Positions 39,371 through 48,333 of a DNA stretch of 64,000 nucleotides are shown piece by piece. The position numbers and the translations under genes were made by a program. Source of the stretch: Myxococcales bacterium (GTDB lineage: Bacteria; Myxococcota_A; Polyangia; Nannocystales; Nannocystaceae); assembly GCA_020633295.1 (NCBI GenBank), contig JACKDW010000001.1:496001-560000 (forward strand), given 5' to 3'. Numbering within the stretch: position 1 is the stretch's first letter; every line of letters begins with the position of its first letter. A model generated the notes under the pieces. That model had not been told where the DNA came from. It ran no database searches and saw only the letters and a list, made by a program, of their open reading frames with translations.

Positions 39371-40012
39371 CTAGCCGCCGCCGCCGCTGCCGTCGCCGCC
39401 GCCCCCCAGCACGCCGTCGCGGATCTGCTGGGCCCAGTCCTCGAGGTTCGTCATGGTCGTCTCGGCGACCGCGGGCGAGCGATGCAGCTTCTCGAGCTGC
39501 TTGCGCAGCTGCTCGCGCCCGCGTCGCAGGCGGCTGCGGACGGTCCCCTCCGGGATCTCGAGCACCTCCGCGAGCGCCGGGCCGCGCAGGCCCTCGAAGT
39601 AGTGCAGCTCGACGATGATCTGCAGGTCGAGCGGGAGCGTGCGCAGCGCGTGCAGCAGCTGCTTGTGCTGCTCGTTGCGCACCAGCATGCGGTTCATCGT
39701 CATGCCGAGGTCCATCACCGAGGTGACGCCGAAGTCGATCTTCTCGCGCTGCCGCTGGCGCTTGCTGAGGAAGGTGTAGAGCTTGCTGCGCGCGGCCTTG
39801 AACAGGTACGTGCGGAAGCTCGAGTCGCCGCGGAAGCTGTCCTTGGTCTGCACGCAGGCGAGGAAGGTCTGCTGGACGAGGTCCTCCGCGTCGTCGCCGA
39901 TCTTGTTGCGGAAGAACCGGTAGACGCTGGTGAAGTGGCGCTCGAACAGGAGCGTTCCCGCGTGCGCGTCGCCTGCCCGCCAGGCCTCGAGGAGTTGCAG
40001 GTCCCTGTCCAT
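39371..40012 (-). CDS. ECF-type RNA polymerase sigma factor
   Basis: A 213-residue sigma-70 family protein with region 2 (LLFERHFTSVYRFFRNKIGDDAEDLVQQTFLA, containing the -10-recognition helix) and region 4 (LPLDLQIIVELHYFEGLRGPALAEVLEIPEGTVRSRLRRG, helix-turn-helix for the -35). The C-terminus carries an extra Gly-rich tail (GGGGDGSGGGG) after about residue 200. No anti-sigma gene is adjacent; the lipoprotein next door is convergent. Start is the ATG at 40012. Confidence 0.95.
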   Translation of the reverse strand: MDRDLQLLEAWRAGDAHAGTLLFERHFTSVYRFFRNKIGDDAEDLVQQTFLACVQTKDSFRGDSSFRTYLFKAARSKLYTFLSKRQRQREKIDFGVTSVMDLGMTMNRMLVRNEQHKQLLHALRTLPLDLQIIVELHYFEGLRGPALAEVLEIPEGTVRSRLRRGREQLRKQLEKLHRSPAVAETTMTNLEDWAQQIRDGVLGGGGDGSGGGG

Positions 40013-40542
40013 ACCCGGGAGTTTACCAGCCCGCGATCACGCCCGCGCCCAGGCGCCGACGTCGCGCGCGGCGGCGCCGAGGAGCTGGATTGGGCGTTGT
40101 TTCCGCGTCGGGAGGCGGAGGTCTCCGCCGAGCGTCGACGCGACCGCCTCGACGCGCGCCGCCGCCGAAGCTCACGCGGCGCCGAGTCGGACGAGCCGCG
40201 AGTGCGCCGTCGCTACGCCGAGACGATCGACGTCTTCGCCGGACGTCGTCTCCGCCGACGAGTCCACCGCGGCGCCTGGTCGCGCGCGGCGTCCGCACCG
40301 GCTCGCGGCGACCGAGCGCGCGATCCGAGCGAGCGTCACCCGTGTGCCCGAAGAGACATGGAGAGCGTGAGCGCGGCGCGACGCCGCGACGAAGCTGTCG
40401 TTTCGACCATCACCGTCGCTCGGGGGGCGCCCGCGCGGCGGAGCGCCCCGAGCGAGCCTCCCGCCCGCGCGCGGCGAAGAGCCGCGAGCGCGCGCCCGGC
40501 GAGGCGCGGCGAGCGGTCCGCGTGTTATGGTGCCCTGTCGAC
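40013..40542. other. Gene-free stretch of about 530 bp
   Basis: It lies between the sigma factor and the FAD-dependent enzyme, which are divergently transcribed. Open frames here give arginine/proline/alanine-rich translations without motif; a longer open frame leads into the enzyme but homology begins only at 40543. No RNA gene or repeat was recognised. The divergent arrangement suggests promoters for both genes lie here. Confidence 0.6.
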
Positions 40543-42123
40543 ATGCGCGACGTCGTCTCTCTCATCGGCGGGGGCCTCGCCGGCCTCTGCCTCGCGCTCC
40601 AGCTGCGCCGCGCCGACCCGTCGCTGCGCGTCGTCGTGTTCGAGCGCCGCGCCGCGCCGCCGCCCGACGCGGCGTTCAAGATCGGCGAGTCGTCGGTCGA
40701 GATCGGGAGTCACTACTTCCTGCGCACGCTCGAGCTCGAGGACGAGCTCAAGGACCAGCTCCCGAAGTACGGGCTGCGGTTCTTCTTCACGCGCGGCGGC
40801 AACGACGAGCTCGGCGCGCGGCTCGAGCTCGGGCCGAGCCGGCCCTCGGCGCACCCCTCGTTCCACATCGACCGCGGCCGCTTCGAGCGCGCGCTGCAGG
40901 AGCGCTGCGCGCGAGCGGGCGTGGAGCTGCGGCGCGGCTGCAAGGTCACCGAGATCGAGCTCGGCCCGCCGCACACGCTCCGCTTCGACGACGGCGCGCG
41001 CCAGGGCGCGCTGCGCTGCCGCTGGGTCATCGACGCCTCCGGGCGCGCCGAGCTGCTCGCGCGCCGACTCAAGCTGCGCCAGCGCAGCCGCCACGACATC
41101 GTCTCCGCGTGGCTCCGCGTCGATCGCCCCTACGAGCTCGACCAGTGGTCGACCGACGCGGGCTTCGGCGCGCGCAACACCATCCCGCGCCGGCTCTCGA
41201 CCAACCACCTCGTGGGCCCTGGCTACTGGATGTGGTTCATCCCGCTCGCGGGCGATCGCACCAGCGTCGGCGTCGTCGCCGACCCCAAGCTGCACCCCTT
41301 CGACGCGCTGCGCACCCGCGACCGCGCGCAGGCGTGGCTGCGGCGGCACGAGCCGCAGTTCGCCGAGCTGCTCGCGCGCGACGAGGCGCGCGTCATGGAC
41401 TTCCAGCCGTTCAAGCGCGTCTCGTACGACGCGCGCCAGGTCTTCAGCGACGCCGGGTGGTTCTTGACCGGCGACGCGGGGCGCTTCCTCGACCCGCTGT
41501 ACTCGCCAGGCAACGACTTCATCGCCATCAACAACACGTACATCGTCGACCTCATCACCCGCGCGCGTCGCGGCGAGGACATCAGCGCGCGCGCGCGGCT
41601 GTGGGAGACCGACTACCGCAACTTCTACATGGGCTTCTTGCCGGTCTACCAGCGGCAGTACAGCGTGCTCGGCACGCCGCGCGTGATGTCCCTGAAGATC
41701 ATGTGGGACTTCACGGTCTACTGGGGCTTCCTCTCGCAGCTCTTCATCAACGGGCGGCTCACCGACGACGTGTTCATGACCGAGGCGCGGCCGCTGCTGC
41801 TCGCGCTCGCCGGCCTCAACGCGAGCGTCCAGCGCCTGCTCCGGCAGTGGAGCGCCGCCGGGGACGCCAGCCCGCCGCCCGCCGGCTTCGTCGACTACCT
41901 GGCGATCCCGTTCCTGCGCGAGCTCAACGCGACGCTCGTGCAGCCGGTCGACGCCCCGGCGCTCTACGGGCGCCTGCGCGACAACCTGGAGCTCCTGCAG
42001 ACGCTGCGCGGCGGGCTGTTCGAGGCCGCGGGGCGCGAGCCCGGCGACGGCGCCGCCTGGCGCTCAGGACACCCGTGGGCGCCGGTCTTCGAACGCCTCC
42101 AGCTCCCCCGCCCGGGCGCGTGA
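40543..42123 (+). CDS. Flavin-dependent halogenase-like FAD oxidoreductase
   Basis: A 526-residue FAD enzyme of the tryptophan-halogenase/geranylgeranyl-reductase-like superfamily. The dinucleotide fold opens at GGGLAGLCLALQ (residues 9-20). KIGESSVEIG at 46-55 and GDAGRFLDPLYSPGND near 309 are typical. 'WMWFIP' at 229-234 fits the WxWxIP motif of flavin-dependent halogenases, which prevents monooxygenase side reactions. Whether it halogenates is not known; the ATG at 40543 lies just before the fold. No flavin reductase is adjacent. The C-terminal 200 residues are helical and typical of this group. Confidence 0.85.
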   Translation: MRDVVSLIGGGLAGLCLALQLRRADPSLRVVVFERRAAPPPDAAFKIGESSVEIGSHYFLRTLELEDELKDQLPKYGLRFFFTRGGNDELGARLELGPSRPSAHPSFHIDRGRFERALQERCARAGVELRRGCKVTEIELGPPHTLRFDDGARQGALRCRWVIDASGRAELLARRLKLRQRSRHDIVSAWLRVDRPYELDQWSTDAGFGARNTIPRRLSTNHLVGPGYWMWFIPLAGDRTSVGVVADPKLHPFDALRTRDRAQAWLRRHEPQFAELLARDEARVMDFQPFKRVSYDARQVFSDAGWFLTGDAGRFLDPLYSPGNDFIAINNTYIVDLITRARRGEDISARARLWETDYRNFYMGFLPVYQRQYSVLGTPRVMSLKIMWDFTVYWGFLSQLFINGRLTDDVFMTEARPLLLALAGLNASVQRLLRQWSAAGDASPPPAGFVDYLAIPFLRELNATLVQPVDAPALYGRLRDNLELLQTLRGGLFEAAGREPGDGAAWRSGHPWAPVFERLQLPRPGA

Positions 42124-42171
42124 GCGGCGAGGCGCGCGCGCGACGGCCACGACGCGGACGCGCGACGCGGG

Positions 42172-42663
42172 TTAGCCGCCCGGGCAGATGAACATGTCGT
42201 CGTCGAGCGCGAGCTCGAAGGTCGCGCAGTCCTCGAGCGCGCCGGTCGAGACCAGCGGGTCGAGCTCGCAGCCGCTCGGCTCGTTCACGTTCAGCAGGAC
42301 GCAGCCCGAGTACGGCAGCGGGACGTCGATCGAGGCGCCGGCCTCGAGGCCCCCGCCGGGGAACGGGTAGGTGTCGAGCTCGCTCCCGCCGCACGCGGCG
42401 TACTCGAGCGCCGCGAGCGTCCAGGACGTGTCGTTGACGACGTGCACCGTCACCAGCGCCGACCCGCAGCCCGCGGCGGTGGTCGCCGACTCGCTCGTCG
42501 CGCCCGACGTCGCCGCCTCGCTCGTCGAGCCCTCGTCGGTCGCGGAGCCGCTCGTGCACGCGCTCGTGTCGTCAGCGCAGTTCGTGCTGTCCTCGCCGCA
42601 GCCGAGGAGCGCCGCGCTCATGAGCAGCGCGGCCGCGATCCCGCGGGGCTGTCGTCGAGTCAT
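42172..42663 (-). CDS. Small lipoprotein with Ser/Thr/Ala linker
   Basis: A 163-residue protein from the ATG at 42663 (an in-frame ATG at 42675 is possible). The signal ends at ALLGC, followed by a short cysteine-bearing Thr/Ser/Ala linker and a beta-rich domain with several Cys (GCGSALVTVHVVND, YSGCVLLNVNEPSGC). The last eight residues include a CPGG end. It resembles small myxobacterial surface lipoproteins; no function is assigned. Confidence 0.75.
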   Translation of the reverse strand: MTRRQPRGIAAALLMSAALLGCGEDSTNCADDTSACTSGSATDEGSTSEAATSGATSESATTAAGCGSALVTVHVVNDTSWTLAALEYAACGGSELDTYPFPGGGLEAGASIDVPLPYSGCVLLNVNEPSGCELDPLVSTGALEDCATFELALDDDMFICPGG

Positions 42664-42713
42664 CCGCGCGAGCATACCTCGGTCGACGACGGGCGCGACG
42701 CTCGTCGCGTCGC

Positions 42714-44069
42714 TCAGCCGACCGCGCGCGCGCGAACCCACACGCCGCCGCGCGGCTTCAGCGTGATCATGGGGTCGGGGATGATCGGCTCCCCCGGGAC
42801 GAGATCGAGCTGCACGCGCGGCAGCAGCGTGGCCAGCACGAGCATGATCTCGAGCAGCCCGAAGGCGTCGCCGATGCACTTGTGCGGCCCGCCGCCGAAC
42901 GGGAAGTAGGTGTACGGCGCCGGCCTCTCGCCCGTCATCCAGCGCGCCGGATCGAAGCCCTCGGGGTTGGTCCAGAAGTCCGCGCGCCGGTGCGAGATCC
43001 ACGGGGAGACGAGCACCACGTCGCCCACGCGCGCCGTCACGTCGCCGAAGCGCGTCGGCTCGAGCACGAGCCGGCCCGTGACCCACACGGGCGGGTACAG
43101 GCGCAGGGACTCGCTGACGACCGCGCGCAGGTACGCGAGCCGGCGGATGTTGGCCGCGTCGGGCGTCGCGCCGGCGAGCTCGCGCGCGAGCTCCTCGCGC
43201 GCGCGCGCGATCACGTCGGGCGCCCGCGACAGCAGCATGAAGGCCCAGGCGAGCGCGTTCGCGGTCGTCTCGTGCCCGGCGACCAGCAGCGTGACGACCT
43301 CGTCGCGGATCTGCTGGCGAGACATCGGGCGCCCCTCGTCGTCGCGCGCGCTCACGAGCGCCGAGAGCAGGTCGTCGCCGCCCTCGACCTGGCCGGAGAG
43401 CCGATCGTCGATGAGCGCGTAGGCGATGCGATCGAGCGTCGCGTCGCCGCGCGTCGCCGCGCGGTTGATCGCGGTCGGCAGCCAGCGCGGCGCCACGAGC
43501 ACGTTGCCGATGCGCGTCTGCACGTAGCGCTGCGCGCTCTCGGTGGCCTGATCGAGGTCCTCCATGTCCTGGGTGGAGCTCGAGCCGAGCAGCGTCTCGA
43601 CGACGATGCGCAGCGTCAGCTTGGTCATCTCGTCGGCGATGTCGAAGGCGTCGCCGCGCGCGATCGCGTCTCGCCAGCGCCGCGCGAGCATGTCCTCGAT
43701 CGCGCGCGTCATCACCGAGGCGAAGCGCGCGAGCCGCTGCTTGCTGAACATCGGCTGGATGATCCGTCGGTGGCGCAGCCAGAAGTCGCCCTCGGAGGTC
43801 AGGATCCCGCGCCCGAGGAAGCGCGCGAGCGCCCGATACACGGGTGTCCTCTTGGACAGATTTCCGTCCTTGTGCATCAGCACGCGCCGGACGTGCTCGG
43901 GCCGGCTCAGGAACAGCAGCTTGGCGGGCCCGATCTGCGCGGGCGCGACGTCGCCGAGCTCCCGCGTCATCCGGAGCATGAAGTTGAGCGGATCGCGGCG
44001 GAACGCGAGGGTGTGCCCGACGAGCGGCAGTCCGTAGGGCGAGTACCTCCGCGGCGGTGTCCGTGGCAT
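42714..44069 (-). CDS. Cytochrome P450
   Basis: A 451-residue P450. The I-helix oxygen-binding motif AGHETT is at residues 264-269, the K-helix ExxR (ESLRLYPP) at 320-323, and the heme-binding loop FPFGGGPHKCIGD gives the axial Cys398. Sequence type is close to the CYP102/CYP4-like, fatty-acid- or terpenoid-oxidising bacterial group, but the substrate is not deducible. No ferredoxin or reductase gene is adjacent. Start at the ATG at 44069; a GTG five codons upstream is possible. Confidence 0.94.
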   Translation of the reverse strand: MPRTPPRRYSPYGLPLVGHTLAFRRDPLNFMLRMTRELGDVAPAQIGPAKLLFLSRPEHVRRVLMHKDGNLSKRTPVYRALARFLGRGILTSEGDFWLRHRRIIQPMFSKQRLARFASVMTRAIEDMLARRWRDAIARGDAFDIADEMTKLTLRIVVETLLGSSSTQDMEDLDQATESAQRYVQTRIGNVLVAPRWLPTAINRAATRGDATLDRIAYALIDDRLSGQVEGGDDLLSALVSARDDEGRPMSRQQIRDEVVTLLVAGHETTANALAWAFMLLSRAPDVIARAREELARELAGATPDAANIRRLAYLRAVVSESLRLYPPVWVTGRLVLEPTRFGDVTARVGDVVLVSPWISHRRADFWTNPEGFDPARWMTGERPAPYTYFPFGGGPHKCIGDAFGLLEIMLVLATLLPRVQLDLVPGEPIIPDPMITLKPRGGVWVRARAVG

Positions 44070-44150
44070 ACCCGAGGGTGCCACAGCCCGCGACGACGCC
44101 GGTGAAGCCGACGCGAAGCTCGGCGGCCGGTCAGGCCCGCGCGCCCCCGC

Positions 44151-45290
44151 TCACTCGTACAGCGGCGCCCCGGGGACCCCGATGAACACGCGCCAGACCA
44201 CCGGCTCCATCAGCTGCGTCACGTAGACCGAGCAGCGATCGAAGCCGACGCCGTCGCCGAACGCGAGGCTCGCGGGGTAGCCGAGCTGCTCCGCCACGAG
44301 CTCGCCCGGCTGCACCGTCTCCGCGGCCCCGTCGACGCGCCACAGCTCGCCGCGGATGTTGGCCGCGACGTAGACCATGCCGTCCTCGTCGACCGCGATC
44401 CCGTCGGGCGTCGACGCGGCGCCGAGCTGCAGGATCTCGCGCGCGCTCGCCTCGATCGGGAGCCCGTCGGCGTCGACGTCGTACTTCGTCAGCTGGCCGT
44501 CGGGCGTGAAGGTCGACGCGACGTACAGCGCGGCGCCGTCGGGGCTGTAGGCGATCCCGTTCGGCGACGGCACCACGCTCAGCGCCTCGCTCACCTGCCC
44601 GCCCTGGGTCACGCGGAACACCCGCGTGTCGAAGTCGTCCGAGACCAGCGCGTCGCCGCCGGGCGTGATCGCGACGAAGTTCGGGCTCGCGATGCTCGCG
44701 GTCAGCTGCGTCGCCGCGCCGTCCTGCGCGACCGAGAACACGCCGCCGTCGATCATGTCGGCGTCGATGCTCTCCCCGAGCGCCGCGACCACGAGCCCCG
44801 CGCCCCGCCGCGCGATCCCGATCGCGGTCGGGATCGCGACGTGCTCGACCCGCGCGCCGTCGGCCGTCAGCTGCCAGACGCGCCCGTCCGAGCTGACGTA
44901 GAGCCGACCGTCGGCGCCGAAGGCCACGCCCTCGCTGCCGCCGGAGAACGCGTCGGAGAACACGACGCGCTCGCCCGGGCTCAGGTCGACCCAGCAGCCG
45001 CGCTCGTCGAGCTCCATGGTGGTCTCGGTCGTGCCGGCGGTGGTCGACGCGTCGCTCGAGCTCGCGCCGTCGCTCGTGGCGCTCGTCGACGCGCCGCTCG
45101 AGCCGTCGCTCGAGCCGGCCGACGCGTCGCTCGTCCCCTCGGTCGTGCTGGTCATCCCGCTGTCGCCGCAGGCGAGCGCGAGCGAGAGCAGCGAGATCTT
45201 CGAGATCTTCGAGATCTTCGAGATCTTCGAGATCTTCGAGATCAACGGGAGCGTCGGGATCAGGAGCGGAGCGTGGGCCGGTGCGTGCAT
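44151..45290 (-). CDS. SMP-30/gluconolactonase-like lipoprotein with KIS repeat in its signal peptide
   Basis: A 379-residue protein from the ATG at 45290, chosen for the GAGGA six bases upstream. The N-terminus MHAPAHAPLLIP is followed by five or six repeats of (I)SKI before LLSLALAC, the lipobox. After a Ser/Thr/Asp linker, a six-bladed beta-propeller of SMP-30/strictosidine-synthase type occupies about residues 100-379 (GGSEGVAFGADGRLYVSSDG, SPNGIAYSPDGAALYVAS, STPDGIAVDEDGMVYVA). Such propellers bind calcium and hydrolyse lactones or phosphotriesters; here the substrate is unknown. It is not obviously part of an operon. Confidence 0.88.
   Translation of the reverse strand: MHAPAHAPLLIPTLPLISKISKISKISKISKISLLSLALACGDSGMTSTTEGTSDASAGSSDGSSGASTSATSDGASSSDASTTAGTTETTMELDERGCWVDLSPGERVVFSDAFSGGSEGVAFGADGRLYVSSDGRVWQLTADGARVEHVAIPTAIGIARRGAGLVVAALGESIDADMIDGGVFSVAQDGAATQLTASIASPNFVAITPGGDALVSDDFDTRVFRVTQGGQVSEALSVVPSPNGIAYSPDGAALYVASTFTPDGQLTKYDVDADGLPIEASAREILQLGAASTPDGIAVDEDGMVYVAANIRGELWRVDGAAETVQPGELVAEQLGYPASLAFGDGVGFDRCSVYVTQLMEPVVWRVFIGVPGAPLYE
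45193..45243. repeat. 9-bp tandem repeat (GAGATCTTC), five copies, coding KIS
   Basis: Five perfect copies and a partial sixth lie in the signal-peptide region of the SMP-30-like lipoprotein gene. Read on the minus strand they encode Lys-Ile-Ser. Because 9 bp is a multiple of three, copy-number changes would alter signal-peptide length rather than shift frame. Confidence 0.95.
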
Positions 45291-45429
45291 GGGATCCTCG
45301 TGACGCCCCATAGCGCGATCAGCCGGCGAACGCGACGAGAATCCTGGGGAGCGCCCCGAAACCCGGCGAGGTCTCGCGTCGCGCTGGTCGCCCGACTCAA
45401 ACCGGACGCGCTTCGCGGAGGATCCAGCC

Positions 45430-46650
45430 TCAGCCGTGGAGCTCGGCGAGCGCCGCGAGCAGCTCGTCGAGATCTCGATTCGTCGTGTAGAAGTGCGGCG
45501 CGAAGCGAACGTAGCCGTGCCAGTGTCCGCAGTGGATGCCGCGCTCGTAGAGCGCCGCCAGCAGCTGCTCACCGGACATCTTCGACGGCCGGGCGGACAC
45601 GATGCCCGCGCGCGGCTGCTCGTCACCGGGGATGTAGAGCTCCAGCCCGCGCGCCGGGAGCTCGCGGCGCAGACGGTCGACGTGCGCGGCCACGCGGGCG
45701 GCGATGCGCTCGGTCCCGAGCTTGGTGATCCACAGGAGCGCGCGCTCGAGGCCGCAGACGGTCGCAATATCGAGGGTGCTGTACTCGAAGCGCTCAGCGG
45801 TCAGCTTGATGTCCTCCGGATCCTCGGCCTCGACGCTCTCGCCGAGACGCATCGAGCCGGCCCCGAGGAAGACCGTGCGGATCCGCGGGAGCAGCTCGCG
45901 CGAGATGTAGAACAACCCGGTCCCGGCCGGCCCGAGCAGCCACTTCCACCCGCTGCCCGCGAGGGCGTCGACGCCCTGCGCCGCGACATCAATATCGACG
46001 ACGCCCAGGCTCTGGGCCGCGTCGACGATCAAGTGAACGCCGCGGGCGCGGCACAGCTCGCGGAGCTCGCCGAGTTCGACGCGGTAGCCCGAGACGTAGC
46101 CGACGTGGCTGATCGTGAGCAGCCGCGTGCGCGCGTTCATCGTCGCCTCGACGTCGCGCGCGCGCACGATCCCGCCGTCGACCGGCACGCGCCGGATCTC
46201 CGCGCCGCGAGCCTGCTGAGCCATCCACGGGTAGACGTTCGCGGGGAACTCGTTGGCGGGCACGAGGATGTTGTCGCCCGGCGCGAGCGGGACGCCGTTC
46301 GCGATGACGTTGAGCCCCTCGGTCGTGTTGTGCAGCAGCGCGATCTCGTCGGGCGACGCGCGCAGCAGCTCGGCGGCGAGCCGACGCGCGCTGGAGATGT
46401 GCTCGCGCAGCGTGGACTTGACCCCGAGCTTTCCGCCGTGGGCGCGCAGACGCAGGTTGTCGGCGATCGCGTCGCTGACCTCGGTCGACAGGGGCGCGAG
46501 CCCGGCGCTGTCGAGGTAGACCTGCGCCTCGACGATCGGCATGGTCGCGCGGTACCGGGCGACGAGCGCGTCGAAGCTCGCCGCGCCGTCAACACCGTCG
46601 CGCGCGTCGCTCGTCTCGCGAGAGCCGCTAGCAGGAGGGAAGGGGTCCAC
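45430..46650 (-). CDS. Class V aminotransferase (cysteine-desulfurase-like fold)
   Basis: A 406-residue PLP-dependent enzyme. 'VYLDSAGLAPLS' is the fold's opening motif, HNTTEGLNVIANG and DAAQSLGVVDIDV bind PLP phosphate and ring, and Lys in GSGWKWLLGPAG forms the Schiff base. No reactive Cys loop of SufS/IscS type is visible, so it is more likely an isopenicillin-N-epimerase-like or egtE-type lyase/epimerase. The GTG start at 46650 lies 3 bp after the stop of the upstream acyltransferase-cNMP gene, strongly suggesting an operon of two. Confidence 0.88.
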   Translation of the reverse strand: MDPFPPASGSRETSDARDGVDGAASFDALVARYRATMPIVEAQVYLDSAGLAPLSTEVSDAIADNLRLRAHGGKLGVKSTLREHISSARRLAAELLRASPDEIALLHNTTEGLNVIANGVPLAPGDNILVPANEFPANVYPWMAQQARGAEIRRVPVDGGIVRARDVEATMNARTRLLTISHVGYVSGYRVELGELRELCRARGVHLIVDAAQSLGVVDIDVAAQGVDALAGSGWKWLLGPAGTGLFYISRELLPRIRTVFLGAGSMRLGESVEAEDPEDIKLTAERFEYSTLDIATVCGLERALLWITKLGTERIAARVAAHVDRLRRELPARGLELYIPGDEQPRAGIVSARPSKMSGEQLLAALYERGIHCGHWHGYVRFAPHFYTTNRDLDELLAALAELHG

Positions 46651-46653
46651 GGC

Positions 46654-47616
46654 TCACCCCTCCTTCGGCGCGCGGGTCGTCGCGGGCGCCTCGGCGGACA
46701 TGGAGATGCGCTCCGTCAGACGACGCGCGAGCAGGCGACACAGAAACAGCGCGCGCTCCGGGCTCGCCGCGACCTGACGCTCGAACTGCGTCCGCGGCAG
46801 CATCATGACGTCGACCGGCGACTCGGCGACCAGCGTCGCGGTCCGCGGGATGTCGGCGAGCAGCGCGAGCTCGCCGAACACCTCGCCGGGATGAATCGCG
46901 GACACGCGTCGGCTCGCGCCCGAGACCCCGCCATACTCGGCGTAGACGCCGATGCTCCCGCTGAGCAGCACGAACGCGTTCTCGCCCGGATCCCCGCGCT
47001 CGAGGATGATCTCTCCGGTCGCGTAGACCATCCGCTCGAAGCTCTCGATGAACGGCTGCGCGTGCGCTTGGCGGAGGAACTCGAGGAAGCGGTCGCCGGC
47101 TCGCGCGAGCGCGAGCGCGAGCGGGATCACCGAGAGCCCGAGCGCCGTGGTGATCGGGCCGTCGAGCGGCGCCCAATTGTGGTTCGTGAACAAAGAGACA
47201 TACTCCACCGGGACCCCGGCGACCACGTGCGTCGCCCCCCTCGCGTTGGCCCAGTAGGTCGCCAGCCCGAGCAAGCTCACCGGCAGCTCGAACATCGAGC
47301 GGTGGCTCGCGGCGATGCACAGCAGCGAGGTCGCCATCGGCGCGGCGTCCTCGCCGAGCGCCGCGCGATAGCGCGAGAGATCTCCGAGCGGCGTACCGAC
47401 GGGGTTCATGGCCGTCGCGCGGATCGACCCGACGATCGAGTCGCCGATCCGCGCGACGAAATTCTCGGTCTCCGCGAACGCGTCGAAGCGGTCAAAAACG
47501 CGCCCTGACGGGCGCCCAGGGAGGGCGCGCTGGAGGCCGACCAGAATCTCGTGACGCAGGCGAAACACCTCGTCGAGGTCCTTGCCCGCGCGAGCTCGTT
47601 GCAGGTGAAGCGCCAT
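46654..47616 (-). CDS. GNAT/acyl-homoserine-lactone-synthase-like acyltransferase fused to a cNMP-binding domain
   Basis: A 320-residue two-domain protein. Residues 1 to about 190 resemble the FeeM/LuxI-like GNAT acyltransferases (VFRLRHEILV, FDAFAETENFVARIGDSIVG); such enzymes make N-acyl amino acids or homoserine lactones. Residues 200-310 form a cyclic-nucleotide-binding (CRP-like) beta-roll (GEIILERGDPGENAFVLLSG, HPGEVFGELALLADIPRTATLVAE). There is no helix-turn-helix, so it is not a transcription factor. The arrangement suggests allosteric control of an acyltransferase by a cyclic nucleotide, which is inferred. The ATG at 47616 is preferred to the GTG at 47634. Confidence 0.87.
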   Translation of the reverse strand: MALHLQRARAGKDLDEVFRLRHEILVGLQRALPGRPSGRVFDRFDAFAETENFVARIGDSIVGSIRATAMNPVGTPLGDLSRYRAALGEDAAPMATSLLCIAASHRSMFELPVSLLGLATYWANARGATHVVAGVPVEYVSLFTNHNWAPLDGPITTALGLSVIPLALALARAGDRFLEFLRQAHAQPFIESFERMVYATGEIILERGDPGENAFVLLSGSIGVYAEYGGVSGASRRVSAIHPGEVFGELALLADIPRTATLVAESPVDVMMLPRTQFERQVAASPERALFLCRLLARRLTERISMSAEAPATTRAPKEG

Positions 47617-47742
47617 GGAGCGCAAGCGTATCACCTTCGAGCCTCCTCGAGCTCGTGCCTCATCGAGCCCGCCGTCCTCACGAGCGACACGGGCGCGCGC
47701 GCCGGCTGAAGAAAATCCGGCGCCCTCGCTACTCCCTGATCG

Positions 47743-48333
47743 ATGTCACACTCGTCTGGCCCCAAGCACACATCCGCCGCCAAGGCCCCGATCATCTTCG
47801 ACGATCACACGGACCTGTCGAAAATCGAGCTTCAGTACTTCATCGACACGCGGGTCGGGAAACAGACGTGCCAGGCACGGTGCGAGTTCTGCTGGCTCGA
47901 TCGCGACAACGTGCGCGGGTTTCATCAAGACGTCGACGAGGCCGCGCGCGTTATCACGCGGCTGCGCGAGCAGGGCTTCAAGGTCGTCCCGATCGTGTCC
48001 GACAGCTTCGCCGAGCGCGGGAAGTACCTGCGCTCGGGGCTGCTGAATAACAACAACGACTGGTACATGGGGAACGCGGCCTGGAGCAGCGGTCGACCCT
48101 TGCTCGGGGATGACCACGAAGCGCTGCTCGACCTGTGCGTGGACAACGGCATCCACACGATCATCATGACGAGCCACGGGACCGAGGATCGCGAGCGGGC
48201 GTTCAAGGGGTTGACCCAGCCGAGCGTCGTGCGCGAGGCCGTGCGCCGCATCCAGGCGTACAGCGCCCGCGCCGGGTGGGAGTTCCGCATCATCCTCACG
48301 TTCACGCTGAGCGCGCGAAACCCAACCTGGTGA
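47743..48333 (+). pseudogene. Radical SAM protein, 3' truncated
   Basis: A 196-residue open frame with a radical SAM motif CX3CX2C (TCQARCEFCWLDRDN) at about residues 43-51 and the first four or five strands of the TIM barrel. It stops abruptly after ILTFTL at a TGA (48331-48333), in the middle of the barrel, where an intact member of the family would continue for at least another 100 residues. The following DNA reads at once into a threonine aldolase in another frame. I therefore call it the 5' remnant of a deletion. The N-terminal peptide (about 20 residues) precedes the conserved DDHTDLSKIELQYFID start. Confidence 0.85.
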
